Origin: Siphonodentalium dalli | Taxonomy: Eukaryota; Mollusca; Scaphopoda; Gadilida; Siphonodentaliidae | Assembly: GCA_032622095.1 (NCBI GenBank) | Contig: CP136063.1 | Coordinates: forward strand, 64,679,897-64,743,896 | Direction of reading: 5' to 3' | DNA length: 64,000 bases | Part shown: positions 23,306-32,763 of the stretch, one piece after another | How the letters are laid out: every line of letters starts with the position of its first letter | Position numbering within the stretch: the first letter of the stretch is position 1 | Program-made: the position numbers and the translations under genes | Notes under the pieces: model-generated | The model's database searches: none | Told to the model about the DNA's origin: nothing | What the model saw: only the letters and a program-made list of their open reading frames with translations

Positions 23306-24047
23306 AGCTGTCCATTATTAGCTGATTTTACTATTTAACTAAATGCACATCTTAGTGAGTATGTTCTGCCAATTTTGCACTTGGGGTATGACGACCCAAA
23401 AGTATGTTTTATACAATGTGTTGGTAAAGCCAGCAAAGTTGAAGGGATTGAACACCCCGTCATGTCATCCGTACCCAAGCCGGAATTATTTCGGTTGAAT
23501 TAGCACTTCGGGGAGCCTCTTGAAATTGTCTCTGGAAGTGGCATGGAGGGGAAGTCGACCCCCTCTGGGGTATTTGCAGAACTATATGTGAGTGTTCCTC
23601 AAGATTAATTTCAGGGTTTGACATAGCACGTAAGTATGGTTGTTCTTAACAAAGGACGAGTTGACTTAACATAATCTTCTATTTAGAGGGAGGTCGTTAA
23701 ATTAATCAGCCTGTACAGTCGTTTATCTATCCCTGTTTTGGGTATATACTATTATAAACTTAATTATTTAAAATAATGGCTATTTCTCAATTTATAAATA
23801 CATAATATAAATTTGATAATGTAGTATAAATAAATATATAAATGAATGTTATTAACTTGATCTAATGTACAATGAAATTGTTCTCATTTATCATGCAATT
23901 GTTTTTTTTTATATATATACATGTAGATGTTTATAAAATTAATAATTCTGACTACTTGTTGAAATGTGTATCATGCTTGTTCTTCGAATATAGCTATTCA
24001 ACTATATTACAATGTTATAATGTTAAAATGATTATGACCCAAATCAA
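23306..24047. other. Element interior without intact gene
   Basis: One frame from about 23355 reads L-P-I-L-H-L-G-Y-D-D-P-K-V-C and then meets stops. The rest is AT-rich. This is where pol would be expected, and nothing like RT (no F/Y-x-D-D with flanking motifs) is seen. Confidence 0.4.
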
Positions 24048-24488
24048 ATGTCAGTTACTGATATTCAGCACTCAATAGAAGAGCTGCTTGGTTTAACCGT
24101 TCCTAATGCCATTTCGGAAAAAGGGGTTGATAATTCTGAGATCATTGATCTCTTCTATCCGAGTTTCTTGGACAATATTGATACTCCTTTGCCTGATGTT
24201 TCAGTGGTGGAGCCAGTGAGGACTCCATCGGTTGAGAGCATGCAGGTAGATGTAGTTGATTTGTCAGATAGTCAACCAAGTTTGACTAAGGATCTACCTG
24301 ATAGTCCTCTTGGGGAAACCAGTTGCACCCAAGAGATAGATATGCAGGTGGATCCCAACTTAAACTTGGATAATATTCCAGTAAATAGTCATCCATTAGG
24401 GCTATTATTTGATGAGGCTTTATATCCTCCCACTCGCATTGTTGACAAACAATGTGTCAGATATGGTTTTACTGATGACACAGAGTAA
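24048..24488 (+). CDS. Acidic open frame preceding the TatD ORF
   Basis: 146 codons, acidic and Ser/Pro-rich (S-I-E-E-L-L-G-L-T-V-P; M-Q-V-D-V-V-D-L-S-D-S; I-D-M-Q-V-D-P-N-L-N), ending TAA at 24486-24488. It overlaps the start of the TatD frame (24409 or 24475) in a different register (+1). The two could be joined by a frameshift, by splicing, or be read separately. No domain recognised. Its acidity suggests an interaction or disordered tail. Confidence 0.45.
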   Translation: MSVTDIQHSIEELLGLTVPNAISEKGVDNSEIIDLFYPSFLDNIDTPLPDVSVVEPVRTPSVESMQVDVVDLSDSQPSLTKDLPDSPLGETSCTQEIDMQVDPNLNLDNIPVNSHPLGLLFDEALYPPTRIVDKQCVRYGFTDDTE

Positions 24489-26562
24489 TCCAGTGTCGCA
24501 AATTTCACAAGCCTCAATTACTAACTCAATGTCAGACATAGAGGGTCAAAGTCCCCCGAAACCGCAAGATCGGTGTGTGTTCAGGGATTGTGAGCGGCCT
24601 GTTAAGGGTCAGCAAAGACACCATTTTTACAGCCAACATGTAAAACCTTGTTGGTGGCAGTTTGACACCTACCCTGGGCCTATCCCTACCATTTTCAGAG
24701 TACAAGTCCGAGAAGACTTAATTAACTTTGCTCGGATTCTAATTCCAACTGCTCAGGAGCTGGGTGAGCAGGAACTGCTTACCCAGTTGGGGAAATTACT
24801 AAATGATCAGTGGGACTACCAGGCAATTCCAGTGCCTTGTATTCTGGGGACAATAGCACTTCGGAATATTTCCATGTTTGGCACTGACCTGGGGGTTGCC
24901 CCTCCAAAAAGCGGGTACAGCATATCGCCCTACATTACGTCCAATGCATGTCTCACTCATTGGCGTGTTTTAGCGGCTATACTCAATAGACTGCCAGCCA
25001 AAGAAATTAACTTATTTCAACAGTCTAAGGCACATCTTTGGTTAATTGAGATGATGCGGGAACGCATCCAAAAGGGTCGAATTGGGGAATTGGCATTAAA
25101 CGAGGCTCGAAATAAAGCGTCGGGGTTAACAAGACCTGAAAAGGCCCCTGATGCATTGTCGGCAGCCTGTATGATTAATGACTTCTACCTCACAGAGCAC
25201 CAAGTTTTAATCACTCAGGCCATGTCTGTCAAATCCTCTTCCATTTCAGGGGTTAAACCGGTAGAAGGTCCCACACCACGGCCCAGCCGGAAAGAGACGC
25301 GAAGGGCGCGATATAAGACTATATGTATCGCACGAGAGCAGAAGTTTTCCGAGCGGAAACTGTACCTTTCAGTTCCCGTTGCTCCGCCGGAGCCTAAGAA
25401 ACTCAAACTTTCTACCTCATCCTTCACCGCAGTGCCTGTCACCTCCTCTCGGGGCACTGTGCCTACATCATCCTTCTCCGCAGTGTCTTACAACCACCCT
25501 CAGGGCACTGTGCACAAATCCCCCGCAGGGCGAGTCACCTCTACTCGGGGCCCTGTGTCTACCCCATCATCCACCGCCGTCTCTTCCACGGTGTCCTCCC
25601 TTCCAATACCACCACTCATCCAGTCGCCACCCGTCCTACCCCGACCCACTTACAAGGCAGTGTTAACCTCCATGAAAAAGGCTCTTGCACGTCAACCCGG
25701 CATCCCCAAACCAAAACTAACCGGGATTGACTCTCATTTTCATTTAGACCGAATGTGCTCGAGTCATAAATTAAAACCCCAAACCACTGCTTCGGAGGCG
25801 ATTAGTCTGACTAATGTCCCTGTTTCTGCTGCCGTCACTGTCATCGGTGGCGTGCAAGTATTTTGTGATCCGGATACTTATCCAGATATTCAAGCTTTGC
25901 ACTGTAATCCACAGTGGAAAGTTGCGGTAGGGTGTCACCCCAAAAAGTTTCGTAAGTTACTTGTGCCGTCGATGATGGATAAGTTTAAGGAGCTTATAAA
26001 TCATCCTGCAGTAGTTGCCGTCAGGGAGTTTGGGCTTGATCGCTCCATTAAGCTCTCCGATCGAGATCTCCTGATGCAGGATGCCCTTTTTCGGCAAATT
26101 TTACATCTGGCCCGTCCCACCAACAAACCTATAATTTTGCATCTAAGAGGGCCCTCTGACCAACATATGAGTTCGGATGTGAGTTTCACTGCTTTAGAGG
26201 CAGTACGCACCGTAACCCACAAGGATCAAGTTATCCACTTCCACTGCTTTTGTGGATCTAAACCAATGGTGGATTCTTGGTCTTATCACCAGCCCAACAC
26301 TTCGTTCGGGTTTACAACAATTTGTGCTGGATTTAATGACGTCCAGCGGGAAGCAGTTAGAGCCATTCATCCTTCCAAAATTTTTCTGGAGTCGGATGCG
26401 CCCCATTTCGGGTCTGTGGGCCGAGCTTTCACTTCCCCCGCCGTCATCGGTGAAGTGGCCGTGTCATTAGCACGGATCCTGGGTACAAGCCCAGAGGAAG
26501 TGTTAGCGCGCTCTACACAGAATGCCCAACGAATGTATGGCATTCAGCCAATCCGCCAGTAA
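24409..26562 (+). CDS. Cys/His finger plus TatD-family nuclease, intact ORF
   Basis: 717 codons; ATG codons also occur at 24463 and 24475, and 24475 (695 residues) is a likely start. Near residue 55 a C-x4-C...H-H...H segment (R-C-V-F-R-D-C; R-H-H-F-Y-S-Q-H) looks like a zinc finger. A helical region (about 80-270) and a Ser/Thr/Pro linker (about 280-425) follow. The C-terminal ~270 residues are a TatD-like TIM-barrel hydrolase: G-I-D-S-H-F-H (H443, H445), V-A-V-G-C-H-P, R-E-F-G-L-D (E540), I-I-L-H-L-R (H578), H-F-H-C-F (H610/H612) and F-L-E-S-D-A-P (D663). These are the expected divalent-metal ligands of TatD 3'-5' DNases. It sits on the coding strand inside the LTR pair. Host TATDN2-like capture is a plausible origin. 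Mobility-related function is inference. Confidence 0.8.
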   Translation: MMRLYILPLALLTNNVSDMVLLMTQSNPVSQISQASITNSMSDIEGQSPPKPQDRCVFRDCERPVKGQQRHHFYSQHVKPCWWQFDTYPGPIPTIFRVQVREDLINFARILIPTAQELGEQELLTQLGKLLNDQWDYQAIPVPCILGTIALRNISMFGTDLGVAPPKSGYSISPYITSNACLTHWRVLAAILNRLPAKEINLFQQSKAHLWLIEMMRERIQKGRIGELALNEARNKASGLTRPEKAPDALSAACMINDFYLTEHQVLITQAMSVKSSSISGVKPVEGPTPRPSRKETRRARYKTICIAREQKFSERKLYLSVPVAPPEPKKLKLSTSSFTAVPVTSSRGTVPTSSFSAVSYNHPQGTVHKSPAGRVTSTRGPVSTPSSTAVSSTVSSLPIPPLIQSPPVLPRPTYKAVLTSMKKALARQPGIPKPKLTGIDSHFHLDRMCSSHKLKPQTTASEAISLTNVPVSAAVTVIGGVQVFCDPDTYPDIQALHCNPQWKVAVGCHPKKFRKLLVPSMMDKFKELINHPAVVAVREFGLDRSIKLSDRDLLMQDALFRQILHLARPTNKPIILHLRGPSDQHMSSDVSFTALEAVRTVTHKDQVIHFHCFCGSKPMVDSWSYHQPNTSFGFTTICAGFNDVQREAVRAIHPSKIFLESDAPHFGSVGRAFTSPAVIGEVAVSLARILGTSPEEVLARSTQNAQRMYGIQPIRQ

Positions 26563-26719
26563 ATTTCCACATCAATAAAACTACACTTAATTTAGCGGAT
26601 CGGGCATTCCAAATTATTTTTCCGGTTTTTATTTGGTCAGTAGAAAACATTCTCATTTTCGACCTCTGTTTCCACTACTTTCCAAATTTAGAGAATGTTC
26701 AATCTTTTCAGTCAGTTAT

Positions 26720-26945
26720 TGGGACCATGCTGATTTCAAATGTTAAATGTAAATCCAGTCAGTTCGGTTAGTTTCACGCTGATTTCAAATCTAGTCAGTT
26801 CAGTTATTGGGACCATGCTGATTTCAAATCCAGTCAGTTCGGTTAGCCTTTCATGCTGATTTCAAATCTAGTCAGTTTGGTTATTGGGACCCGGCTGATT
26901 TCAAATCCAGTCAGTCGGGTATTAAAATTGGGACCGCGCTGATTT
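26720..26945 (+). repeat. Short degenerate tandem repeat in the element's 3' region
   Basis: About six copies of 'GCTGATTTCAAAT.CAGTCAG' separated by 'ttcggtta' or 'ttattgggaccatg', giving units of roughly 40-55 bp between the TatD stop and the polypurine tract. Confidence 0.75.
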
Positions 26946-27046
26946 CACAATTTAGGGCTTAACTGGTAAAGGATTTAAACTGCCCTAACATGACCTTTTA
27001 TTTCTTGCTGTACGCCAGTAGGTACAGTGTAACGATCTTTTAATTT

Positions 27047-27058
27047 AAAAAGAGGGAA
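27047..27058 (+). other. Polypurine tract
   Basis: AAAAAGAGGGAA lies immediately upstream of the right LTR, as expected for plus-strand priming in LTR retrotransposons. It fixes the element's orientation as +. Confidence 0.65.
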
Positions 27059-27061
27059 TAG

Positions 27062-27337
27062 TGTTGTAATAATGGCCAGGTCGAGCCTATAAATAAATGC
27101 AGTGCGGGATTCCGGAAGTGACGGAGGAACCGGCACATAAATAGGCCGATCGAAGTCCCGCAGCTCAGACGGAAACAACAAGACTTCATAACAACACCTG
27201 TTAATTTCATTGATGATTTATGATGATTTATGATCCATTGCCATCGACATTTATTCTACATGTATGATTTGTGAGTATTATATTTCTATTATATTATATT
27301 GTAAGCTATTAATATGTAGTGCCTAATTTTTACAATA
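27062..27337 (+). repeat. 3' long terminal repeat
   Basis: 276 bp, about 98% identical to the 5' repeat at 19549-19824. It abuts the piggyBac-containing region downstream. Confidence 0.85.
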
Positions 27338-27643
27338 ATATTTACTGCCAACACAGGTTTGTTTACTTTTTGACGACACATAAACAAAAAACAGGTGGCT
27401 ATGTTTACAATAATGCCGGCTTCACGTGTGTCTTCTGTCAAACTTTTACGATTTTCTGCGAGCTTTATTTGATAACAAACAATAAAAATAAAGTATTTTA
27501 TTCCAGGTTAAACCCACGGGGCATATATTTTAGGGGGTTTTTAATAAATTTTTTGCAATCTATTGATATTTACTTGATTAATTAGCACCGACAAAGGACA
27601 CTAGTTACATCACAGTTTTCTGATTTCGTGCTTTTCAATAATA

Positions 27644-29361
27644 ATGTCTGAAAACGAATTTTCTGAATTTGACTCAGATTCTGGGAGTGATGATTGTGAT
27701 GCCTTATTCGAAGGCTTTACAGGGCCTGTGTACAGTGATGAGTCTGGAAGTGAAGATGAATATCTTCCTTGTCAACCAAAAAGTAGTTTGGAAAGTGAAA
27801 AGTGGAAGAAAGTTTCTGATCTTGATAATCATCCAAGCAATGACTGAGTAAAGTTTTTACCAACTTCTCTTGGAAGCAGAGACATACCAAAAAATTGTTC
27901 CAAACCCGCTGACTTTTTTACATTGTTGTTTGGGCTACAATTTTTAACAGATTTAGTCGAGGAAACAAATGAATTCGGTGATGGAAAAAGTGTCCTGAAA
28001 TCGGCTGGCAAGCCACGATCAAGATTTCACAAATGGTACCATGTAACATTGGATGAAATGAAGGCATTTCTTGGTTTTATTTTGAACATGGGACTCATCG
28101 GCAAATCAAAATTATCTGAGTATTGGAGTACTGATGAAACACAATCTGTGCCTTACTTCTCCAAAATATTTACCCGGGATCGATTTCTCATGATTCTATC
28201 TATGATACAGTTTCCGTCTGTTTTGAAAGCTAGGCCTGGAAGAATGCACAGGGTGATGGGATTCATTGCACACTTCAATTCACAGTTTCAAAAATATTAT
28301 TGCCCTGAATGTGAAATATCTATTGATGAAAGTTTGATAGGATTCCAAGGCCGAGCACCCAGCATTCAGTACATGCCAAACAAGCATCACCATAGATTTG
28401 GCATAAAACTATGGAATATGTGCGAAAGTGCCACTGGTTACACCCTTGCATCTCGACCGTATGCTGGAAAATCAGAACCGGATTCATCTATATATGGACA
28501 AGGTTTTGATGTCTGTAAGAAACTGATTACACCGTATCTGAGAAAGGGTTATCACTTATTTGTTGACAATTTTTTCACCAGTATTCCGTTAGCACAGTAT
28601 CTTTATTCCGAAAAAACGTATCTCACTGGAACCATGCGTGCAAATAGAAAAGACATACCGGACTCCTTGAAAGTAAAACAAAAGAAAGGAAGCTTTATTG
28701 CTTCAACGAAAGGGCCGATTGCGATTGCTAACTTTGAGGACAAAAAAACAGTGTTCGTGCTTACGACCAAGGAATCTATGAAGCCAACTGATTATGTTTC
28801 GAATCGTGGGAGGGAACACTCGGGAGTACCCAATGTGATATTAGCTTATAACAAATCTATGGGTGGCGTTGATCTGGCAGACATGCGAAGTTATATGTTT
28901 ATGAACGAACGAAGGACCCTGAAATGGACAAGGAAAGTGTTTTTTTTTATGATTGGTCGTTTGTGTTTGAACGCTTTTATTATATATCGCCATTCAGCAA
29001 TTACATGTCAAGCATATATAATGTATAAGAATTCGGGTTCCAGCTTGAAACTCCATAACAGGAGAAGTTTTATTGTCCAGTGTGTCAAGGGCCTCGTTGG
29101 GGACTTTAGGTGTGAACGTAAAGGTCCCGGTCGTCCTCTAAAGATCACAGAAGATAGGTTATTGAACACTGCCGATCACCTGTGTCACAGTGTGCAACAA
29201 AACTTCCCATGGGTAAACGGAGGAACTGTACAATCTGCACTAATCTTGCAGACGGCATTCGAAAACGATCCAGGTTTGAATGCAAAACCTGCGATGTAGG
29301 CCTGTGTCCAGGTGACTGTTGGAAGGCATTCCATACAAAAAAGGACTTCCGATTAAATTGA
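27644..29361 (+). pseudogene. piggyBac-type transposase, two disabling lesions
   Basis: Starts with an acidic N-terminus (M-S-E-N-E-F-S-E-F-D-S-D), followed by the DDE_Tnp_1_7 core. Catalytic aspartates are at codons 28325 (S-I-D-E-S-L-I-G-F), 28565 (L-F-V-D-N-F-F-T-S) and 28871 (G-G-V-D-L-A-D), typical of piggyBac enzymes that excise at TTAA. A single in-frame TGA at 27845-27847 splits the N-terminus. Near 29215 a one-base shift moves the frame into the C-terminal Cys-rich domain (C-T-I-C; F-E-C-K-T-C-D-V-G-L-C; stop 29359-29361). Otherwise the frame is intact, so loss is recent. Terminal inverted repeats and TTAA duplications were not identified with confidence; the start of the right-hand flank of the LTR element lies only 300 bp upstream. 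Confidence 0.85.
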
Positions 29362-29438
29362 ATTGTTTGATTGACATGGTTATTTATATACATGTAATGC
29401 AACTTTGAATTAATGCAACATACTCAACTTGTTCTTAT

Positions 29439-29530
29439 GATCCCCTGCCCAAAAAAAAAATTTCGGCAGGGGATATAGGAATGTGACAGTGTTCCGTCAG
29501 TCTGTCCATCCATCGCGAAAAGTTGTCTGG
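29439..29530 (-). repeat. 3' end of a pearl/HINE-like element, inverted
   Basis: Hairpin ATCCCCTGCC ... GGCAGGGGAT (29439-29474) around an A tract, followed by a GTCC-type microsatellite remnant (gtcagtctgtccatcc). On the minus strand this is microsatellite then terminal hairpin, the same order as the other pearl-like families here. Confidence 0.45.
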
Positions 29531-30557
29531 GATCTATATCGAACAATTATTAACAGATTTCAAAGATTTTTGGTTTACGGGCCTTTGGTTGGGGGATACC
29601 GCCGTCTGCGATTGCTTGTTTTTTTGTGAAAATATTCTTTAGACATTCACTGTGAGACATAGAATCAATATATTGAAAAAAAAGCTGTTTATTGCTGATA
29701 ACTGAGAGGTTAAAAGATAGTCACACAAAACAATGAAGCTGATCTGTCCTTTTCATCAACATTCAATTATAATAAAGTATATATATCTCAATGGTATGGC
29801 TGATGTCAGTAAGAAGGCAGCACTTATTTTTATGTACATTGTATTTGGTGTTTTGGACAAAACTAAGTGGTAAATGCAGTCAAGATTTCCTAAAACTGAG
29901 TTGTGTATGTTGCTTTAACTATTTATTGTTGAATCAGTAGTTGATAATTACATGAATTGTTTCATTAAAAAAATCAGTCTCACAAAGAAATGTGCCTTTA
30001 GACTTCTATCTTACCTTCAAATGAAATGTTTTTTCAAGCACATAAATTATATTACATTCATGCAGGTCGCAAAAAATTATTGAAATATTTTCAACATGAT
30101 ACTGAACATGACCATTATTATTTAAAAAAACCATCAAGTCGCCAGGACTAAAGAACCCATCATACAAGTATGACTATTTTCTTGTGTGTGCATTTCACAC
30201 ACGTATTTTACTCTCATAGAGTTTACCTACATGTATCTGTAAACTTGTGTAGTAGATGTAATAACAATGAGATGTGCCTACTAAGACAATGACCACATAC
30301 ATTTACATGTACTAAAATGAGATACCGCGTCAACTTACCTGAGTTATCTGACCTGCATGGCTCAAGCAACCAATTAGTAAATACAATCAGGATATAAAAT
30401 AAATGCAATTGAATCTGTTCATGGTACCATTATATGTAAATGTTTAATTAGTAGTTATGAAATAAATTGATAATCTCGTTAACCTGTGTATTCCAACCTG
30501 GAATTACCTGTCCCATGGCGATGATGCCTGATAGTTTGTAATTAATCATCTGCTCTG
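29531..30557. other. Interval without recognisable gene
   Basis: AT-rich. Short open frames only, with no motif or splice support. Confidence 0.5.
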
Positions 30558-30565
30558 AATGTAAC

Positions 30566-30941
30566 CAGGGGCGCCGGAAGCATCCAAGGGCAGGGGGGGC
30601 AGAGCCTACAAAAATGGCACTTTTCTGCAAAAAAGGGCATTTTCTCCGCAAACTCGGGAAAATAACCATAAATTCATTGTGGCAAAAATCCCTATTTTAA
30701 TGGTATTTGTCGGTTTTTATGGCCGTTTTGTGATAAAATTGACAAAAAATTAATATTCCTTGTGAAATTGGTGGTATTTGGACCAAAAAAGTCACATTTT
30801 GCTATAAAAACACGAGATTAAACACACAAAAAGCATTCTCTGTCTGCAGAAAAAGGGCAAGTCCTGCCCCCGCTCGCCCCCCTTGGTCAAGGGCAGGGGG
30901 GGTCAGCTGCCACCTCTGCCCCCCCTCTTCCGGCGCCCCTG
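30566..30941. mobile_element. hAT-type MITE with 8 bp target duplication
   Basis: Termini CAGGGGCGCCGGAAG / CTTCCGGCGCCCCTG, with AATGTAAC directly repeated at 30558-30565 and 30942-30949. The 376 bp interior is non-coding with runs of G (left) and C (right) next to the ends. An 8 bp duplication and a CAGGGG end are hAT hallmarks. Confidence 0.85.
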
Positions 30942-30949
30942 AATGTAAC

Positions 30950-32110
30950 AGTTATCACCCATTCAGAAAAAGTATGAACATGTGGAAAGGGTGTGTGTAT
31001 TCATTGAAAACCTGCAACATTAAAAAATAATACAAGTGTATCTATACAGTAAAAAAATTAAAGGAATGTGTTCACTTTTCATGTAAGCGGTCATTAGCTC
31101 ACCTTTATATCATGTTTTGCTTACCTGCATTAATTAAATATGTCAGCATAGAAACCAACATACAGACTAGGTAACTTATTTGTGTCATCAGCTATATATG
31201 GGGTGCAACATATTTGCAATTAAGCAAATTTATCATCAATCATTTGCTATTTTCTTTACCAATCAGCTGATTTTCTGATTTACCTGTAAATTTTCACCTG
31301 TGTTACCTGTCACATGTGTAATATTAATTAAGGGCACTGAATGGGGAAAGTGAGTTGATGACCACCCATTCAGAAAAGTAGGCACAAGTTAGACTTAGAG
31401 GAAAGGGTTTGTATGTATTCATTGAAAACCTGCAAGATATAAAAATATTCCCATGTATTTCAATAGAGCAACAATTCAAATGAAATTGTTTACTGCTCAG
31501 GTAAGCATTCGTTAACTCACCTGTATATCATGTTTTGCTTACCCGCATTAAATATATCAAAAAAGAAACCGACATGAACCCTAGGTAACTGTTTTGTGTG
31601 ATTAGCTATATATGGGATGTAAAATAAATGGAATTAACCCAATTCATTTTCAATCATGAATATTGTCTTTACTAATTTTCTGATTTACCTGTATATTATC
31701 ACCCGTGTTACCTGTCACAGGTGTAATATTAATCAAGGGCACTGAATGATGAAAGTGAGTTGATGACCACCAATTCAGGAAAGTATACACAAGTGGGAAT
31801 TAGAGGAAAGGGTGTGTATGTATTCATTGAAAACCTGCAAGATATACAAATAATCCCATGTATTTCAATACAACAATATTTCAAAGGAAATTTTTCGTTG
31901 CTCAGGTAAGCGATTGTTAACTCACCTGTATATCGTGTTTTGATTACCTGCATATGAAAACTAATTACAATTAAGCCAATTCATCATCAATCATAAGACT
32001 ATTTTCTTTACTAATTAGCCATTTTTTTATTTTACCTGTATATTCTCACCTGTGTTACCTGTCACAGGTGTGATATTAATTAATGACAATAACTGATCTA
32101 AATAGCATGA
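30950..32110 (+). repeat. Tandem repeat of ~400 bp, three copies
   Basis: Units starting near 30958, 31363 and 31766 share 'accattcag.aaagtat', 'gtattcattgaaaacctgcaa', 'aactcacctgtatatc.tgttttg' and 'cacctgtgttacctgtcac.ggtgtaatattaat'. The region is dense in CACCTG/CAGGTG words and non-coding. Confidence 0.7.
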
Positions 32111-32346
32111 AGACTCACCTTTCAGAATATGTATACATTTGTGGGGGCCATACTTGAGAATAAGTGTGAAAATGGAGTAAATTACCTATTCCGAGCACAA
32201 CAGTCAATGCTTTTCTGTTTATGAAAATAAATATACACATTTCATTGTGTTTATGTAGGATATTTAGCAGCGAACCAGTTAATAATCTAACCTTCTAAGA
32301 AGCAAACAATTAGTTTACACAATGCCATTGTTATTTCTTTAAATCA

Positions 32347-32763
32347 GGAAAGACAAAACCAGGGTCATCCATCAGGATTAGAAAAGAGTATTGTGACGCA
32401 GGTTCTCGATGCCGCAGAGAAGGGGTTCGGGTTTAGTCAAAAGACTGTCATGATAAAGACAGCTCATGTTGTCAAGCAGTTGAATCTTAAAACTCCATTC
32501 AAAAAAGGAGTTCCCACCAAAATGTGGTGGCAGGGTTTGAAATCACGATTCCCGGAAATAGCTATCAGAAAACCCGAAAAATTGGCTACAGCAAGGTGTC
32601 GAATGGCAAATAGGGTAATAGTTGGAAAGTATTTTTCTGATTTGGAGCACATATTAACTGAAAACAGTTTGAAACCTGAAAACATCTGGAATTGCGACGA
32701 AACCAACTTCCAAATGCAGCACACCCCTGTAGCAGTAGTTGCCAGGAAAGGTTCAAGGTCGGT
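32347..32763 (+). pseudogene. Pogo/Tigger-like transposase, middle and start of DDE domain
   Basis: After an acceptor-like aaatcag the frame runs E-R-Q-N-Q-G... and contains A-E-K-G-F-G-F-S-Q-K-T-V, P-T-K-M-W-W-Q-G-L-K-S-R-F-P and N-I-W-N-C-D-E-T-N-F-Q. This is the CENPB/Tc5-type second DNA-binding region followed by the first catalytic Asp motif of DDE_1 (D-E-T-x-F). It stops after A-R-K-G-S-R-S-V at about 32763, where DIRS-like sequence begins, so the catalytic domain is truncated. The N-terminal psq helix-turn-helix is probably the exon at 18124-18279. Confidence 0.7.

Larger units (their letters stand above)
19549..27337 (+). mobile_element. LTR-flanked element carrying a TatD nuclease, no recognisable RT
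   Basis: Two 276 bp direct repeats (19549-19824, 27062-27337) differ at six positions. The left one is followed by TGGCG (possible primer-binding site). The right one is preceded by a polypurine tract (about 27047-27058). The ends TTGTAA...TTACAA form the short inverted termini usual for LTRs. An AATAT on each side could be the target duplication if the 3' boundary is placed one base in. Inside, in order: HhH motifs, a Pro/Gln-rich repetitive region, a possible retropepsin remnant, an acidic frame, the TatD ORF and a repetitive 3' region. No RT, RNase H or integrase motif was seen in any frame, so it would need proteins supplied in trans. Confidence 0.75.
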
